From Bremia lactucae (taxonomy: Eukaryota; Oomycota; Peronosporomycetes; Peronosporales; Peronosporaceae), in the NCBI RefSeq assembly GCF_004359215.1, contig NC_090613.1, positions 3,886,979 to 3,950,978 on the forward strand: 64,000 nucleotides of DNA, written 5' to 3'. The notes under the pieces were generated by a model. It searched no databases and was not told the origin of the DNA. It was given only the letters and a program-made list of their open reading frames with translations. Positions 42,363 to 53,086 of this stretch are shown here, one piece after another. Both the position numbers and the translations under genes were made by a program. Within the stretch, counting starts at the first letter, position 1, and each line of letters opens with the position of its first letter.

Positions 42363-45300
42363 ATGTGGCGTTGCGGAGCAGGTCGACGACGTGAGTGGCG
42401 CCGCATCACCAGACCTATATCACTCTATTCTGCAGCACCTACGACAACATCATCGATCCGTACTAACAGTTCTTTCCGTCCGTCCAATTTGAGGTTCCAT
42501 AACACGAAAACTGTAGCGACAGCAGCGAAATGCTCGTTTCGAGAAGGAAATTTACTGCCACCATTAGCTTCCATCAGCTCTGCACAACTTTACCGCTGCG
42601 TCGACAGAAATCCACTGTTTCTATGTAATAAAAGTGTTTGTAATAGAAAACCAAGAGTGTCCGTATTGAGTCGACGCGCCTTTTGCAATGTCGAGAGCAT
42701 CTACCAAAAGAAGAGTCCGCTAGAACACGTCTTACTACGTCCAGGCATGTATATTGGCTCCGTGGAGACCACACGAGACACCATGTGGATGGCTTCGAAT
42801 GGCTCGGAATTATTAAACGATAAACTCCGGATGAAGCCGCAGACTGTGGAATACGTCCCTGCCCTATACAAAATCTTTGATGAAATTATCGTAAATGCAG
42901 TCGATAACAAAGTTCGAGACCCCTCGATGCGGCATTTGGACGTAGTAATTGATCCTGGCAACAAGACAAATGGGTATAGGCCCTGGATCTCGGTGTATAA
43001 TGATGGCAAAGGGATCCCCGTCAAGTTTCACAAGACGGAGAAAGTCTATGTACCAGAATTAGTGCTTGGCCATTTACTTACAGGATCCAATTTTGATGAT
43101 GCAGCTGCGAGATTAACGGGTGGAAGACACGGATATGGTGCCAAGTTGACAAATATTTTTAGTCAAGAATTTATGGTTGAAACCGGTGATGCGTCCGTAG
43201 GATTACAGTACAAACAAGTCTGGCGTAATAACATGCGCATACGTGGAGAGCCCGAGATTAATGAATTTACTGGCAAAGATAAAGATTTCACGAAAGTGTC
43301 GTTTTCACCTGATTTGAAAAAGTTTGAAATGGAGAAACTCACTGCCAGTATGGTGCGTGTGCTGGAAAAGCGTGTGTTTGATGTGGCTGGGTGCTTACCT
43401 GACGTTAAGGTAACGCTAAACGGCAAAACCGTGCCCCTCTCAGGATTCGAGTCGTATATCCACGCATTCTGTGATTCGACAACATCTTTGCCTGCAAAAC
43501 CTCAAACTTCGGTACCAAATACTGATACCAAGGCTTTGTCTCGTTCAAATGTCATTTATTCGCGCGTCAATAAGCGATGGGACATTGGTCTCTTGCCGTC
43601 TGATATGGGATTTCTTCAAGTGAGTTTTGTGAATGGCATGTCAGCTCTTCGAGGTGGGTCTCATGTTGGCTATATTCGCGACCAGATCTGTCGTCATGTG
43701 GCTGACCACGTGAATAAAAAGAATCCGGAACTTTCAATCACTGCTGCTCACGTGAAACCTCACATGGCTTTATTTATCAATTGTCAAATTGAAAATCCAA
43801 CATTTGACTCGCAAATGAAAGAATACATGACGTCTCGGCCATCAACGTACGGATCAACTTGCCTTCTTTCCGAGAAACTCTTGAAAAGCATTCTCCTTGA
43901 GTCGGGTATTGTCGATCGCGTTGTTCAAAGTGCTCGTGCGCGACAACGTGCTGCTTTATTTAAGAAAGTGTCGTCCACGCGTACCAAGACATCATCCGTA
44001 AATGTCCCGAAACTCGAAGATGCCAATTACGCAGGGGGTACCCGTTCTCGAGAATGTTCGCTCATTTTAACGGAAGGCGATTCCGCAAAAGCACTTGCAG
44101 TGGCGGGTCTCGCAGTTGTTGGACGCGATCAATTTGGTGTTTTTCCATTGCGTGGCAAACTCTTGAATGTACGCGATGCCACGGTAGCACAACTTGGTAA
44201 AAATGTCGAGTTTGCACATTTGTGTACGATCCTTGGTCTTCGAATGGACGAGCAATATTCCACGGACAAAGCGCGTGAAACGCTGCGATACGGACGGGTT
44301 ATTGTCATGACTGATCAAGATCATGATGGGTCCCACATTAAAGGTTTGCTGTTAAATCTTTTTCATACCTTCTGGCCAGAACTTTTGAAACAACCTGGTT
44401 TTCTCTGTGCCTTCATCACTCCTCTTATTAAAGTTCGTCCGACGTTTAAACAAACGATTCTCGAAACGCGTCAATTCTTTAGTCTTCCAGAATATTTTGA
44501 CTGGAAAACGTCTCTTCCTGTAAAGGATTTCAAGCACTATGTGATCAAGTATTACAAAGGACTTGGAACGAGTACGAGTGCCGAAGGACGCGCGTATTTT
44601 CGTGATTTGGACAATCATATTGTACATTTTCAATGGACTGGCGACGAAGATGGCGATGCATTGGATTTAGTGTTTAATAAAGCGCGCGCTAGTGATCGAA
44701 AAACATGGTTATCAACGGCATACTCCCCCAACTCGTTCCTTGACACGAGTATGGGAAATGTCACGTATCGGGATTTTGTGAATCAAGAATTGATTCAATT
44801 TTCGTACGCGGATAATCAACGTTCATTGCCATCGGGAATTGATGGTCTCAAAACATCACAACGAAAAGTGTTGTTTGCTTGCTTTAAACGCAAGCTCACG
44901 AGTGAAGTCAAAGTGGCTCAATTAGCCGGCTACTGCAGTGAACAGACGGCATACCACCATGGAGAAGCATCGTTGCACTCGACGATTGTAAACATGGCGC
45001 AAGACTTTGTCAGCTCCAATAATTTGCCACTTTTGTATCCGTCGGGTCAATTTGGCACGCGACTTCAAGGCGGAAAAGATGCGGCCAGTCCTCGGTATAT
45101 TTTTACACTCTTACAAAAGTACACTCGGATGGTCTTTCCTGAAGAAGATGATGCGCTGTTGCGGTACGCCGACGACGATGGATTCCCCGTGGAACCAGTG
45201 TATTACGTGCCGATTATTCCCATGCTACTTGTTAATGGGGCCGAAGGAATCGGGACAGGGTGGTCCACATCAATCCCATGCCATCACCCGATTGTCATCA

Positions 45301-46304
45301 TTGATAACCTTTTGAAACTGATTGCTTTCGAAGAAGCCGGAAACGATGTCTTACATGGTACTCTTGCACCCATGACGCCGTGGACCAAGGGGTTTCGTGG
45401 AAGTATGTACCAAACAAGCCAGTCCTCGTTTCTATCTCGTGGATGCGTGGAACAGGTGAATACATCGACCGTACGCGTAACGGAATTGCCACTTGGGAAA
45501 TGGGTCGAAGACTATAAAAAGTTGCTATGGGACTTGATCGGCAAGAAGATCATTCGGTCGTTTTCAGAGCATCATTCGGATCAAGACGTATGCTTTGATA
45601 TTTCCATGACGCGATCGGATTTGGCAAAGTGCTCTGAAAACGAAACAAAGGAGCAAACAACGAGTGATGCTAACGTACGTAGTGGATATGATGCATTAAG
45701 CAAATTGCTGCGCCTAGAAGCACCTCTAAGTACTACCAATATGCATGCATTCAATGCTCACGGACAACTGGTCAAGTACGAGACAAGTGAAGCCATTTTA
45801 CGCGACTTTTATAATGTTCGACGTGATTTATATGCAAAGCGCAAGCAATATCTTATACAATCTCAGCAGAAACAAGTACTCCGTTTAAGCAACCGAATTC
45901 GATTTATTCAAGAGGTTTCGTTTGGCAATTTGGCAAAACTATTAAAGGAACGACTTCCAAAAGCTGTGCTGGTTCAAATGCTCCAAGAGCTCCACTTTAC
46001 ACCGGCTTATGCTCTTCAAAACGATAATATTATTCATGATGGGAATCTCGGTAGAAATGCGGGTGACCAAGAGGTTGCTGGTGATCTGCATTCGAATTGC
46101 GATGATTACGACTACTTGCTGCAAACGTCGCTCTTGAGTTTCACCCAGGAATTCACCGAACGGTTGCAAAAGGAACACGATACAAAGCAAGAAAAGTTAA
46201 AGCAGCTGCAGGAAACAACTCCTGCGCAGTTGTGGCAACAAGAACTTGAGCAACTGCGCGCGATGCTGGTGCAAGACCCCGACTTTCAAGTGGGACATCA
46301 TTAG
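42363..46304 (+). CDS. TOP2: type IIA DNA topoisomerase with organelle-targeting extension
   Basis: One exon encodes 1313 residues. All eukaryotic topo II parts are present: the GHKL ATPase (EIIVNAVDN near 175, GGRHGYGAKLTNIFS near 253), Toprim (EGDSAKALAV near 569 and DQDHDGSHIKG near 650), and the breakage-reunion domain with the active tyrosine in AASPRYIF (Tyr912). The first about 110 residues are rich in Arg, Ser and Thr and nearly free of acids (MWRCGAGRRREWRR...), as expected for a mitochondrial presequence. The long charged C-terminal domain of nuclear topo II is missing; the protein ends soon after the coiled region. I infer an enzyme that untangles mitochondrial DNA, with a separate nuclear topo II elsewhere. 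Confidence 0.93.
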   Translation: MWRCGAGRRREWRRITRPISLYSAAPTTTSSIRTNSSFRPSNLRFHNTKTVATAAKCSFREGNLLPPLASISSAQLYRCVDRNPLFLCNKSVCNRKPRVSVLSRRAFCNVESIYQKKSPLEHVLLRPGMYIGSVETTRDTMWMASNGSELLNDKLRMKPQTVEYVPALYKIFDEIIVNAVDNKVRDPSMRHLDVVIDPGNKTNGYRPWISVYNDGKGIPVKFHKTEKVYVPELVLGHLLTGSNFDDAAARLTGGRHGYGAKLTNIFSQEFMVETGDASVGLQYKQVWRNNMRIRGEPEINEFTGKDKDFTKVSFSPDLKKFEMEKLTASMVRVLEKRVFDVAGCLPDVKVTLNGKTVPLSGFESYIHAFCDSTTSLPAKPQTSVPNTDTKALSRSNVIYSRVNKRWDIGLLPSDMGFLQVSFVNGMSALRGGSHVGYIRDQICRHVADHVNKKNPELSITAAHVKPHMALFINCQIENPTFDSQMKEYMTSRPSTYGSTCLLSEKLLKSILLESGIVDRVVQSARARQRAALFKKVSSTRTKTSSVNVPKLEDANYAGGTRSRECSLILTEGDSAKALAVAGLAVVGRDQFGVFPLRGKLLNVRDATVAQLGKNVEFAHLCTILGLRMDEQYSTDKARETLRYGRVIVMTDQDHDGSHIKGLLLNLFHTFWPELLKQPGFLCAFITPLIKVRPTFKQTILETRQFFSLPEYFDWKTSLPVKDFKHYVIKYYKGLGTSTSAEGRAYFRDLDNHIVHFQWTGDEDGDALDLVFNKARASDRKTWLSTAYSPNSFLDTSMGNVTYRDFVNQELIQFSYADNQRSLPSGIDGLKTSQRKVLFACFKRKLTSEVKVAQLAGYCSEQTAYHHGEASLHSTIVNMAQDFVSSNNLPLLYPSGQFGTRLQGGKDAASPRYIFTLLQKYTRMVFPEEDDALLRYADDDGFPVEPVYYVPIIPMLLVNGAEGIGTGWSTSIPCHHPIVIIDNLLKLIAFEEAGNDVLHGTLAPMTPWTKGFRGSMYQTSQSSFLSRGCVEQVNTSTVRVTELPLGKWVEDYKKLLWDLIGKKIIRSFSEHHSDQDVCFDISMTRSDLAKCSENETKEQTTSDANVRSGYDALSKLLRLEAPLSTTNMHAFNAHGQLVKYETSEAILRDFYNVRRDLYAKRKQYLIQSQQKQVLRLSNRIRFIQEVSFGNLAKLLKERLPKAVLVQMLQELHFTPAYALQNDNIIHDGNLGRNAGDQEVAGDLHSNCDDYDYLLQTSLLSFTQEFTERLQKEHDTKQEKLKQLQETTPAQLWQQELEQLRAMLVQDPDFQVGHH

Positions 46305-46662
46305 ATATATATAAAAATGAAATTCGTTTTTTTGGAAATTATTCGAGTCTTTTACGTCCACGTGTGTTACTTTTTTTTTAAATTATTGCCTTGCGTTTTG
46401 ACCAATCACATGAGGTCATTGCCTTCTTTTCCGGGGAGTTATCCCACTTTGTAAGCAAGAAGACACCTTGAGATCAGGTACGAAACGTGGTTATCGTTGG
46501 GGTTATGGCAGTGCTCTTCTACAGACGCGCGACTCTTTCGTAATCTGTTGTATATATAGAGAGAGTCTAATCGTTTCTATTTTCGTCGTAGCTCGCCACA
46601 AGAAGCAACAGTAACGCTTTTTGTGACCTCGCCTATTCGGAACAAGTGACGCAATTGCAGTC

Positions 46663-47283
46663 ATGGCAAAACATGGCGCGGAAGTGGTTATCAGTATGTA
46701 TCAAGACTGACTTCAATACTTTTGTATACAAGTTGCTGGCCGCTGATACCGTGTGCTGTACACGTGGATGTTGTTCTTATTGCGTTGTAGTGCCCCGGAA
46801 CTTTAAGCTGCTCGAAGAATTGGAGAACAGTGAAAAGGGACATGGCGACATGAGTATTTCCTATGGATTAGAGCAGGCAGATGATATCTTCCTTACAAAC
46901 TGGATTGGCACGATACTTGGTCCTGCTGGCGTGAGTTTCGGATTCTTTTTTTTATTTCATTGTGGGCTTTCGAAACTCAATTAAAAGTTATGAATATGGT
47001 GATACGTGCTTTGCAGACATGCCACGATGGACGTATCTATAGTCTGCGAATTCATTGTAGCGATCAGTACCCTCACATTCCTCCCGAAGTTCACTTCACG
47101 AGCCGCATCAACATGAGCTGTGTGGACCCGCAATCGGGCCGCGTGGATCCGCGACGGCTGGCTGCGCTGGATAGCTGGCACCGTAATAATGGCATTGAAA
47201 ACGTCCTTGTGGCCATTCGTGCTGAAATGGCGTCGTCTACGAATCGACGTCTTCCTCAGCCGCCTGAGGGTACCAACTTTTAG
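46663..47283 (+). CDS. MMS2: ubiquitin-conjugating enzyme variant Mms2/UEV1
   Basis: Exons 46663-46693, 46791-46930 and 47017-47283 give 145 residues, the usual UEV length. Key blocks are [76 protein letters not shown] and the [10 protein letters not shown] end. The UBC catalytic HPN-Cys region is replaced as in all UEVs, so it works with Ubc13 to make Lys63-linked ubiquitin chains, for example in DNA damage tolerance. The first exon codes for only ten residues plus one base. It lies 358 bp downstream of the topoisomerase in the same direction. Confidence 0.95.
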
Positions 47284-47437
47284 AGGCAGCATAAGCCTTC
47301 TTTTAGCCGAGCCAATATGATGAGAGGAGACGGTAGGAAGGAGGGGTTTTCTTAACTTTACGTTAAAAAGTCATAAAGCAGCATTTTTTTAAGATGTCAA
47401 GAGTTACTATTTACTACAAGTTAGAAATTATTTAATT

Positions 47438-48913
47438 CTACCGACAGCGGGATCGAAAGCGGAATTTCTTCGGTGTAGAATAAATTATTGAAGGGGTTTC
47501 GATTTGAGAGGTGACATCTTGTTCGTACTTGCTCACTTGTTGCAATTGTTTCGAAGACTGGCTTGGAACATTGTGCACTTGAACATGGAAATGTTTAATG
47601 ATACATTGAAACATGTGGGAAATAATAGCCAGTGCTCGTATAAAATCGACTCCCGAGGCCACAGTGAAGAGCGGTACAAGTAAATACCCTACGAACTTCC
47701 ATAAACGTGACGGGTGGCTGCTTAATGGAAGTAAAAGAAGCAGATGTAGCAGCAATGCGCGGCCAATGCCACAAGTGCAGAAAAACGCGCGGTACTTGTG
47801 CTCCAATCGTGCACATTGCTTAAGTAAAGGATGCCAGTGACATCGTGCGTTTAGGAAACGGACATGTACCGCAGCGGCGTTAATGCAGCTTACGCCAAGG
47901 TCCAGCCGCAGCATGTAGTCAAACAAAGTGCTTAATAATGGGTACACGACTTGCAGTGATCGATACAATCCCAGCGCTGCAGCTTGATCCAGTACAATAG
48001 ACGTAAAATTCGCAATAGTGACCAAGAACCCGCTCTTAATGCTTAATAAAAGTCTCCTTGCAATAATATCACACGTGAGAATCATAAAGACGAGTGTCAT
48101 TATTCTTGATAGCAATTGTGGTCGTCTTTCATTCTTACTCAGAGGTTGACACATGATAAACAGGAAATATATCAACACGGCACGAATTGATTCCATTAGT
48201 GGCACAAGAAGAATCGCAAGAAAATGTTTAAGTAGAGATTTATTCGACACGACACCCCAGTAACTCGAAAAGATATAAATTTCGCGCGGATATGATGAAG
48301 TCGAGAATATTGTCTTTTTAAATGTCGGCCACGACGTTTGTTTCTTAAACTCGGGGGGCGACAGACACCCGGCACAAAAGCGAGGGTTAATAATATCACT
48401 GCGAACCGTTCGAAGATGAGTCGACTTGCAGTGCAAAACACGAAATTCCGTATTTCCATCTGCAGACACGTATATCGAGGCCACTTCCACTAACAGTGGA
48501 TCGAATAGAAAGACTTCATAGGCTTGAGTTGTTGAAAAATCAAACGGAAGGTGCCGTAAAGTGCCAGTAGTGTTAGTCCAAAAAAGATAGGGTTGTCGCA
48601 AATAGTCTTCGTCGAGTTTTAAAGATCCTGGAGAACACCATACTGTCACCTCGTCGCCCTGTAGTAGTGTATATTTTGGTGGGAAGTAAAAGATGTCGTT
48701 GGTATTACTGCAGTGTAAGCTGAAGCCAGTAAGGTCGACGCACACGTCGGAAGGATTGGACACGACGACCCATTGTTTCGATGCATCTATACGTGAAAGA
48801 TAGAGCTGTTGCATGACGATTTTGTGGCAAATTTGCATGCTCGCACGCGCCACCTGCTGGTCGAGCGAAGCCAATGGCAGTCGCCGTTGCAGCGAGTAGC
48901 TCATTTGTGGCAA
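47438..48913 (-). CDS. lamin-tail domain protein with multi-pass membrane region
   Basis: A single 491-residue frame. Residues about 34-145 are an immunoglobulin-like lamin-tail domain (LYLSRIDASKQWVVVSNPSD, LTGFSLHC, LLQGDEVTVW). From about 215 on, six or so hydrophobic segments follow. This part loosely resembles CDP-alcohol phosphatidyltransferases such as phosphatidylinositol synthase (TCDIIARRLLLSIKSGF, then TSIVLDQ, and YMLRLDLGVSCI), but the D-x2-D-G-x2-A-R-x8-G-x3-D-x3-D signature is not intact. If the relation is real, it is an inactive relative. The C-terminal tail is basic (KKFRFRSRCR). I read the first Met as the start; MQQLYLSR at residue 34 is an alternative. Confidence 0.7.
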   Translation of the reverse strand: MPQMSYSLQRRLPLASLDQQVARASMQICHKIVMQQLYLSRIDASKQWVVVSNPSDVCVDLTGFSLHCSNTNDIFYFPPKYTLLQGDEVTVWCSPGSLKLDEDYLRQPYLFWTNTTGTLRHLPFDFSTTQAYEVFLFDPLLVEVASIYVSADGNTEFRVLHCKSTHLRTVRSDIINPRFCAGCLSPPEFKKQTSWPTFKKTIFSTSSYPREIYIFSSYWGVVSNKSLLKHFLAILLVPLMESIRAVLIYFLFIMCQPLSKNERRPQLLSRIMTLVFMILTCDIIARRLLLSIKSGFLVTIANFTSIVLDQAAALGLYRSLQVVYPLLSTLFDYMLRLDLGVSCINAAAVHVRFLNARCHWHPLLKQCARLEHKYRAFFCTCGIGRALLLHLLLLLPLSSHPSRLWKFVGYLLVPLFTVASGVDFIRALAIISHMFQCIIKHFHVQVHNVPSQSSKQLQQVSKYEQDVTSQIETPSIIYSTPKKFRFRSRCR

Positions 48914-49276
48914 CTACGTTTTCTGAATTCAAAATACCTCATGAAAAGCGTCGTTACGTTGACAACCCATGCTTTATTAAGAGAAATAAATTTAGCGATG
49001 GGACGTCAGTTCTTAATTCTTTTAGCTGGTGGTAAAGACACAAAGCATCTGATTGGATGATAATTGAGAAATTACTCATCAGTACAATCTTTTAAGAATT
49101 GTCCCCACAGCTATTTCCAAAATTATTTTTTCTTAAATTTAGACCGCTCCTACTTAAATTATGGCTCCCACAACTTTTTGGGGGATAAATAAATAATTTT
49201 GAATTCGCAAACAGCATTTGTTTTTTCCAGAACTTCTGTAAAGATATTAATTCTTCATGACTTTACAGAAGTTAGG
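48914..49276. other. spacer with a small hairpin
   Basis: No gene is seen. ACTTCTGTAAAG (49232-49243) and CTTTACAGAAGT (49261-49272) form a perfect 12-bp stem with a 17-nt loop, ending 4 bp before the LTR of the next element. It looks like a terminator-type or foldback structure of unknown role. Confidence 0.55.
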
Positions 49277-49719
49277 TGTAACGGGGCGCTGCCGACTTGT
49301 ACTGCTTCAGTACAAGTCCACTTCACACTGCTTCAGTTGCGAGTGGTGCCTTACGTCACTTCACGCACACTAGTACGTGCAGAGAAAGACTTCTCTTGAA
49401 GACACTTACCTTAAAGAGGGTTAAATGAAAACTGTACTAATATAATTAAGTTTCTCTTCTTTTTATCTGTTAATGCTAACTTAATTATTAACTAATACTA
49501 AAATTGGAATTGAAATCTTATCTGTCTCTCTCTCTTTGTTTACGTTTACAGCTGATTAGTCTGCGAGATAATAGATATAACGGCTTATACCCATTTATGG
49601 ATAAGATTTCCGAGCATTACTATACAGAGTAATATTCTCCAAATATTATCTATCTTTTAGATACTATATCAATTAACAACCTTAAGTGTTAATTTCATGT
49701 AACGATACACACCGTTACA
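49277..49719 (-). repeat. 3' LTR of family 1 copy C
   Basis: A 443-bp LTR in reverse: the plus strand begins TGTAACGGGG at 49277 and ends ACCGTTACA at 49719. It aligns over its length with 8590-9030. The left flank TTAGG has no partner, because the 5' half of the element is missing. Confidence 0.9.
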
Positions 49720-49836
49720 TCACCCCTCCCTTAACGACAATCCCTCTGACTGACATTGGGTAGAGTGGTCACTATAAGACCACTTTATGAAAAAACGATG
49801 ACGATTGGTAAGAACCATCATTTTTAATTCTATCGA

Positions 49837-50647
49837 ATGGTTAACAAGTCCATACGATATGCGTATAGTGCGGTGCCTTCGGCTGCGGTTGATGCAGTCG
49901 CGGGTGACGCACTAATGTATCTTGCGGCAGACGATCCGTCTGCCGTAGTTTCTTCTTCTCGCGAAGCACTAGATGTTGCGGGTGCACGTGGTGGTTTACC
50001 ACGTGAATTCGACCCCTCTTTGGAGGTCGACTACAAGTGCGAGTCGGACGAAAAATGGCCGACTCGGGGAGAATAGAACAGTGGCCTGATAGACGTCAGG
50101 CGGCTGACTATGAGCCTTCGAAAGAGAGGGTTCATTCTGATAATTGAGCTAATAGTCTGTTTGATTTCGACGATAAGGGTGATTACTCATCGCTCGTTCC
50201 GTCTCCCGTACTGTCATCTGCACCTGTTTTTGTGCAAGGTGGTGACGATGGCATAAGCCATCGTAAGAAAAGTTCTTGTGGTACCCCTGCTTCAGGGGTA
50301 CCACTCAGCGGAGTGAAGACAACAAAATGATTCTTCTCTTCCCTAAAATGAAGCCGTGGCTTTTGCCCGAACGGCTAATCAATAGCTTGTCTGGAGAAAC
50401 TACTCCTCACAATAAATATCCTTTATTTATTGCGACAAAGCTACATGGCCTTGATCCCAGCGTGAAGAACTTTCGCGCTGACGAAGATTTTTATCTCGAT
50501 GCTTTTCTAAAGCATCGATGGTGTAGTGGCAACAGTAAGCGAGATAAGGCCTCGCTTATGCAAACTTGGAGTGCGTTCATTCGCAATGTCAAAGACATCG
50601 GACGCGAAGCTTGGCTGCAAAAACTTAACGCGAATCGCGTTAAATGA
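49837..50647 (+). pseudogene. antisense accessory ORF of family 1 (copy C)
   Basis: It starts at an ATG 117 bp inside the LTR and runs toward pol on the opposite strand. Blocks are RYAYSAVPSAAVDAVAGDAL, PSAVVSSSREALDVAGARGG, then (after a 2-base insertion near 50052) RRQAADYEPSKE, a Ser/Pro/Asp-rich middle with two stops, and from 50348 KPWLLPERLINSLSGETTPH, IATKLHGLDPS, KHRWCSGNSKRDKASLMQTW and IGREAWLQKLNANRVK, ending at a TGA. Without the lesions it would be about 270 residues. It is unrelated to env, gag or pol motifs that I know. The order and spacing match the copy at 15772-14962. Confidence 0.7.
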
Positions 50648-50690
50648 GAAAAGAACTCCAACCGGTGCAAAGTAAAAATTGCATCGGCTG

Positions 50691-52534
50691 TCACGTGAGA
50701 CTGGACTTCCATGCCTCACGTGGGGCGATCCCTGTCCGTGTTGCGTTGACAACACGAAGAGAGTAAAAGGGGATGTCTATTCCCTTTCTTCGCCCTGAGG
50801 AAGGGCTCGCATTTTTACTGAAAAGCGTCACGCGATTGACGTTTTGCAATCGATTTACAAGCGCCAGAATGCGTGTTTTTCTATGGACCTTCTGAACCAT
50901 CGGATAGATTTCGTCATACTGACGGACGAGGCCCTCAACGTCAGCAACCAGCTGGGAACGAGGCTTCCACCTGTCATGTGAAGGTGGATAACCGCACCAG
51001 CGAACAAGATAACTCGTCCGCTGCCCCTTCACATCACGGTGGTTTGGCTATATTCCACAAGGAAACGTTGACCACCGTGCGAATCCACCAATGTTTGTGG
51101 TGGAGGAGGAAAAATTAGATCCGAACCGTGTGTCGGATATAGAATCGAAGATCGACAAAATCGATTGCTTCCTCCATGCTTTGGAGGAGGAAAAATAAGA
51201 TCCGAACCGTGTTGGAATTAATGTCGAGGATCGACAAAATCGATCACTTCCTCCATGCTTTGGAGGAGGGACTTGACCAAGGGCTTGACAAGCGTCGCTC
51301 GTTGGGGCAGACGGTGCATGCTCACCATATCGAACGGCTCGAAGACCGTTCAAAGAGTGCGTACTCCATGTTGGAGTACTAACGGAAATAATACACTCTC
51401 CGTGATGAGCTGTCGTCCGCTCATAGCAGTTTCGAGGATACTCGGAACCGGCATGAGAATCTTTAGATTGAACATGAGAATCTGGTTCGCGAGCACAAGA
51501 ATCTTTTCGAGATTTTTGAAAAGGGTGGTCAGATCCGTCCTCGGAAGAAACAACGTACTGATAGTACGGGTGGAGCCGATAAACATAAAACGTAGGATGC
51601 GCTCGCATCCTTCGTGGCAATTTATTGTGTACGCATTGCCTCTGCGATGCAGTACACGGAAAGGCACAATGAACTTGGGTAGTAGTTTACTGCTACCCAC
51701 ATAAGTGACTACACTCTTAGGAAGGTTTACCGTAGAGAGTAGCACTAGATCATTAATTTAAATGATTGAACATTTGCTTTTCTATGTTTGTCTGCATTCC
51801 GTTTCTGACGGTCCGCTGCGTGAGCAATGGAAAACTGAACGAAACGAATTATTGATTCTCGAGTCAGCAGAAATTCTTCTGCTGACTCATTCGTTCTGTC
51901 TTTTTCAGTACGCTTTGTGCGCACTGCCATTAAATCATTCTCATCTTCGATGTTGATTTCTTCGACATCGACATCATTCGCGTCGTTGTTGACTTCGACG
52001 CGTGATGAGCATGAGCCAGAAGTGGTTTTGCTCGTGCGAGCCTCCCCCCTTAAACTAGAGGATCCCTTTAAATGGGTGGGTATGCATTGATGGCGTAAGC
52101 CATTCCCGAAGGACGGTGTATGCGTTGTAGACGCATCACCGAATTATTGACGGCGAATTCGACCATCGGTAAAACTCGCTTAATTCAATTACAATTGGAC
52201 GAAACTTCGACGGATCTCTTCGGGGCGCGATTTACGCGTTCGTCTGACCATCTGTCTCTGGATGATCAGAAGTTGAAATAGTAAGCCGTGTTCCGAGAGG
52301 TCGGAACACGTATTGCCAGTACTCCGCCGTGAACCGTCAATTTCTATCCGAGACTAAGTCATAAGGTAGATCGTGGAGTTTGAATACCGTATCGATAAAG
52401 GCACGGGCACAGCCCGGAGCCGTGATCAACTCGGGTACTGCAGCAAGATTGTCCAAATTGCTGAATCTGTCTTCAAAAACAAGGATTCCATTGTTTTTGT
52501 GATCGTCTCCGGGAAATCTTAAGACGAAGTCCAT
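50691..52534 (-). pseudogene. integrase, linker and chromodomain of copy C
   Basis: The core start lies at 52534-52337 (KNNGILVFEDRFSNL, then HDLPYDLVSDRN, which holds the second catalytic aspartate region). The basic linker (RQKRNADKHR) is at 51930-51745. The HPTFYVYRLHPYYQ link is at 51610, and the chromodomain reading RTSYLVRWCGYPPSHDRW at about 51027-50974. Several frame changes are present. Two near-identical 61-bp segments (about 51106-51254) show a small tandem duplication just before the chromodomain. Confidence 0.85.
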
Positions 52535-53086
52535 AGATATGGACTGCCAACACTCTGCCGGAAGTGGGAGAGGTTAGAGGTGCACGGAGTGAAGAACTAG
52601 GCTTCACCCGTTGACATACCTCGCAAGCACGGACGTACTTGCGCACGAACTGATGCTGGCGGAGACAGTAAATGTCGCGACTTAATGTGAGGTAAAACTT
52701 CTCACGTCAACGATTCCCACTTGTTGGTGCATCGTGACACTCATACATGATGCGCAAGCGCAAATCATTGTGAGTTGGGACGACGACACGTGGAGTGTCG
52801 CTGGCAACGGCTGTGTAATACAATAAGCCTTTGCGTTTTGTGTATCGATTGGATGACGATCGATATGTTAAAGATTGATATGTTCATCGAAAGTGTTGGG
52901 TTTATACATATGCGTGTATAGGGGATCGTATGACAATAACTATATGGAGAATTTGAGTGTGAAAAGTATCGTGTGTTGTGGCTCAGTTGAAAGGTTTTCG
53001 TTATTAGGGAATTAGACAGTATGACCTCGTGCTTTCTATTCCGCTGCGGCGGAACAACTGTCTCCTTCGTACCGTGTTGGGTGTCT

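Larger units (their letters stand above)
49277..52860 (-). mobile_element. Ty3/gypsy family 1, 5'-truncated copy (C)
   Basis: Read on the minus strand it starts in the H2C2 region of integrase (about 52860). It continues with the integrase core (MDFVLRFPGDDHKNNGI at 52534), the basic linker, a tail with coiled-coil-like sequence, and the chromodomain (NYLVRW-type block at about 51020-50960). Next come the antisense ORF (49837-50647, plus strand), a polypurine tract (AAGGGAGGGG, about 49735-49725) and the 3' LTR at 49719-49277. Gag, protease and RT are gone. It is the best-preserved copy of the 3' end of the family in the window. Confidence 0.9.

Noticed and set aside
49837..50647. Ordinary host gene unrelated to the element
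   Set aside because: The same frame recurs next to family 1 chromodomain or LTR sequence in all four copies.
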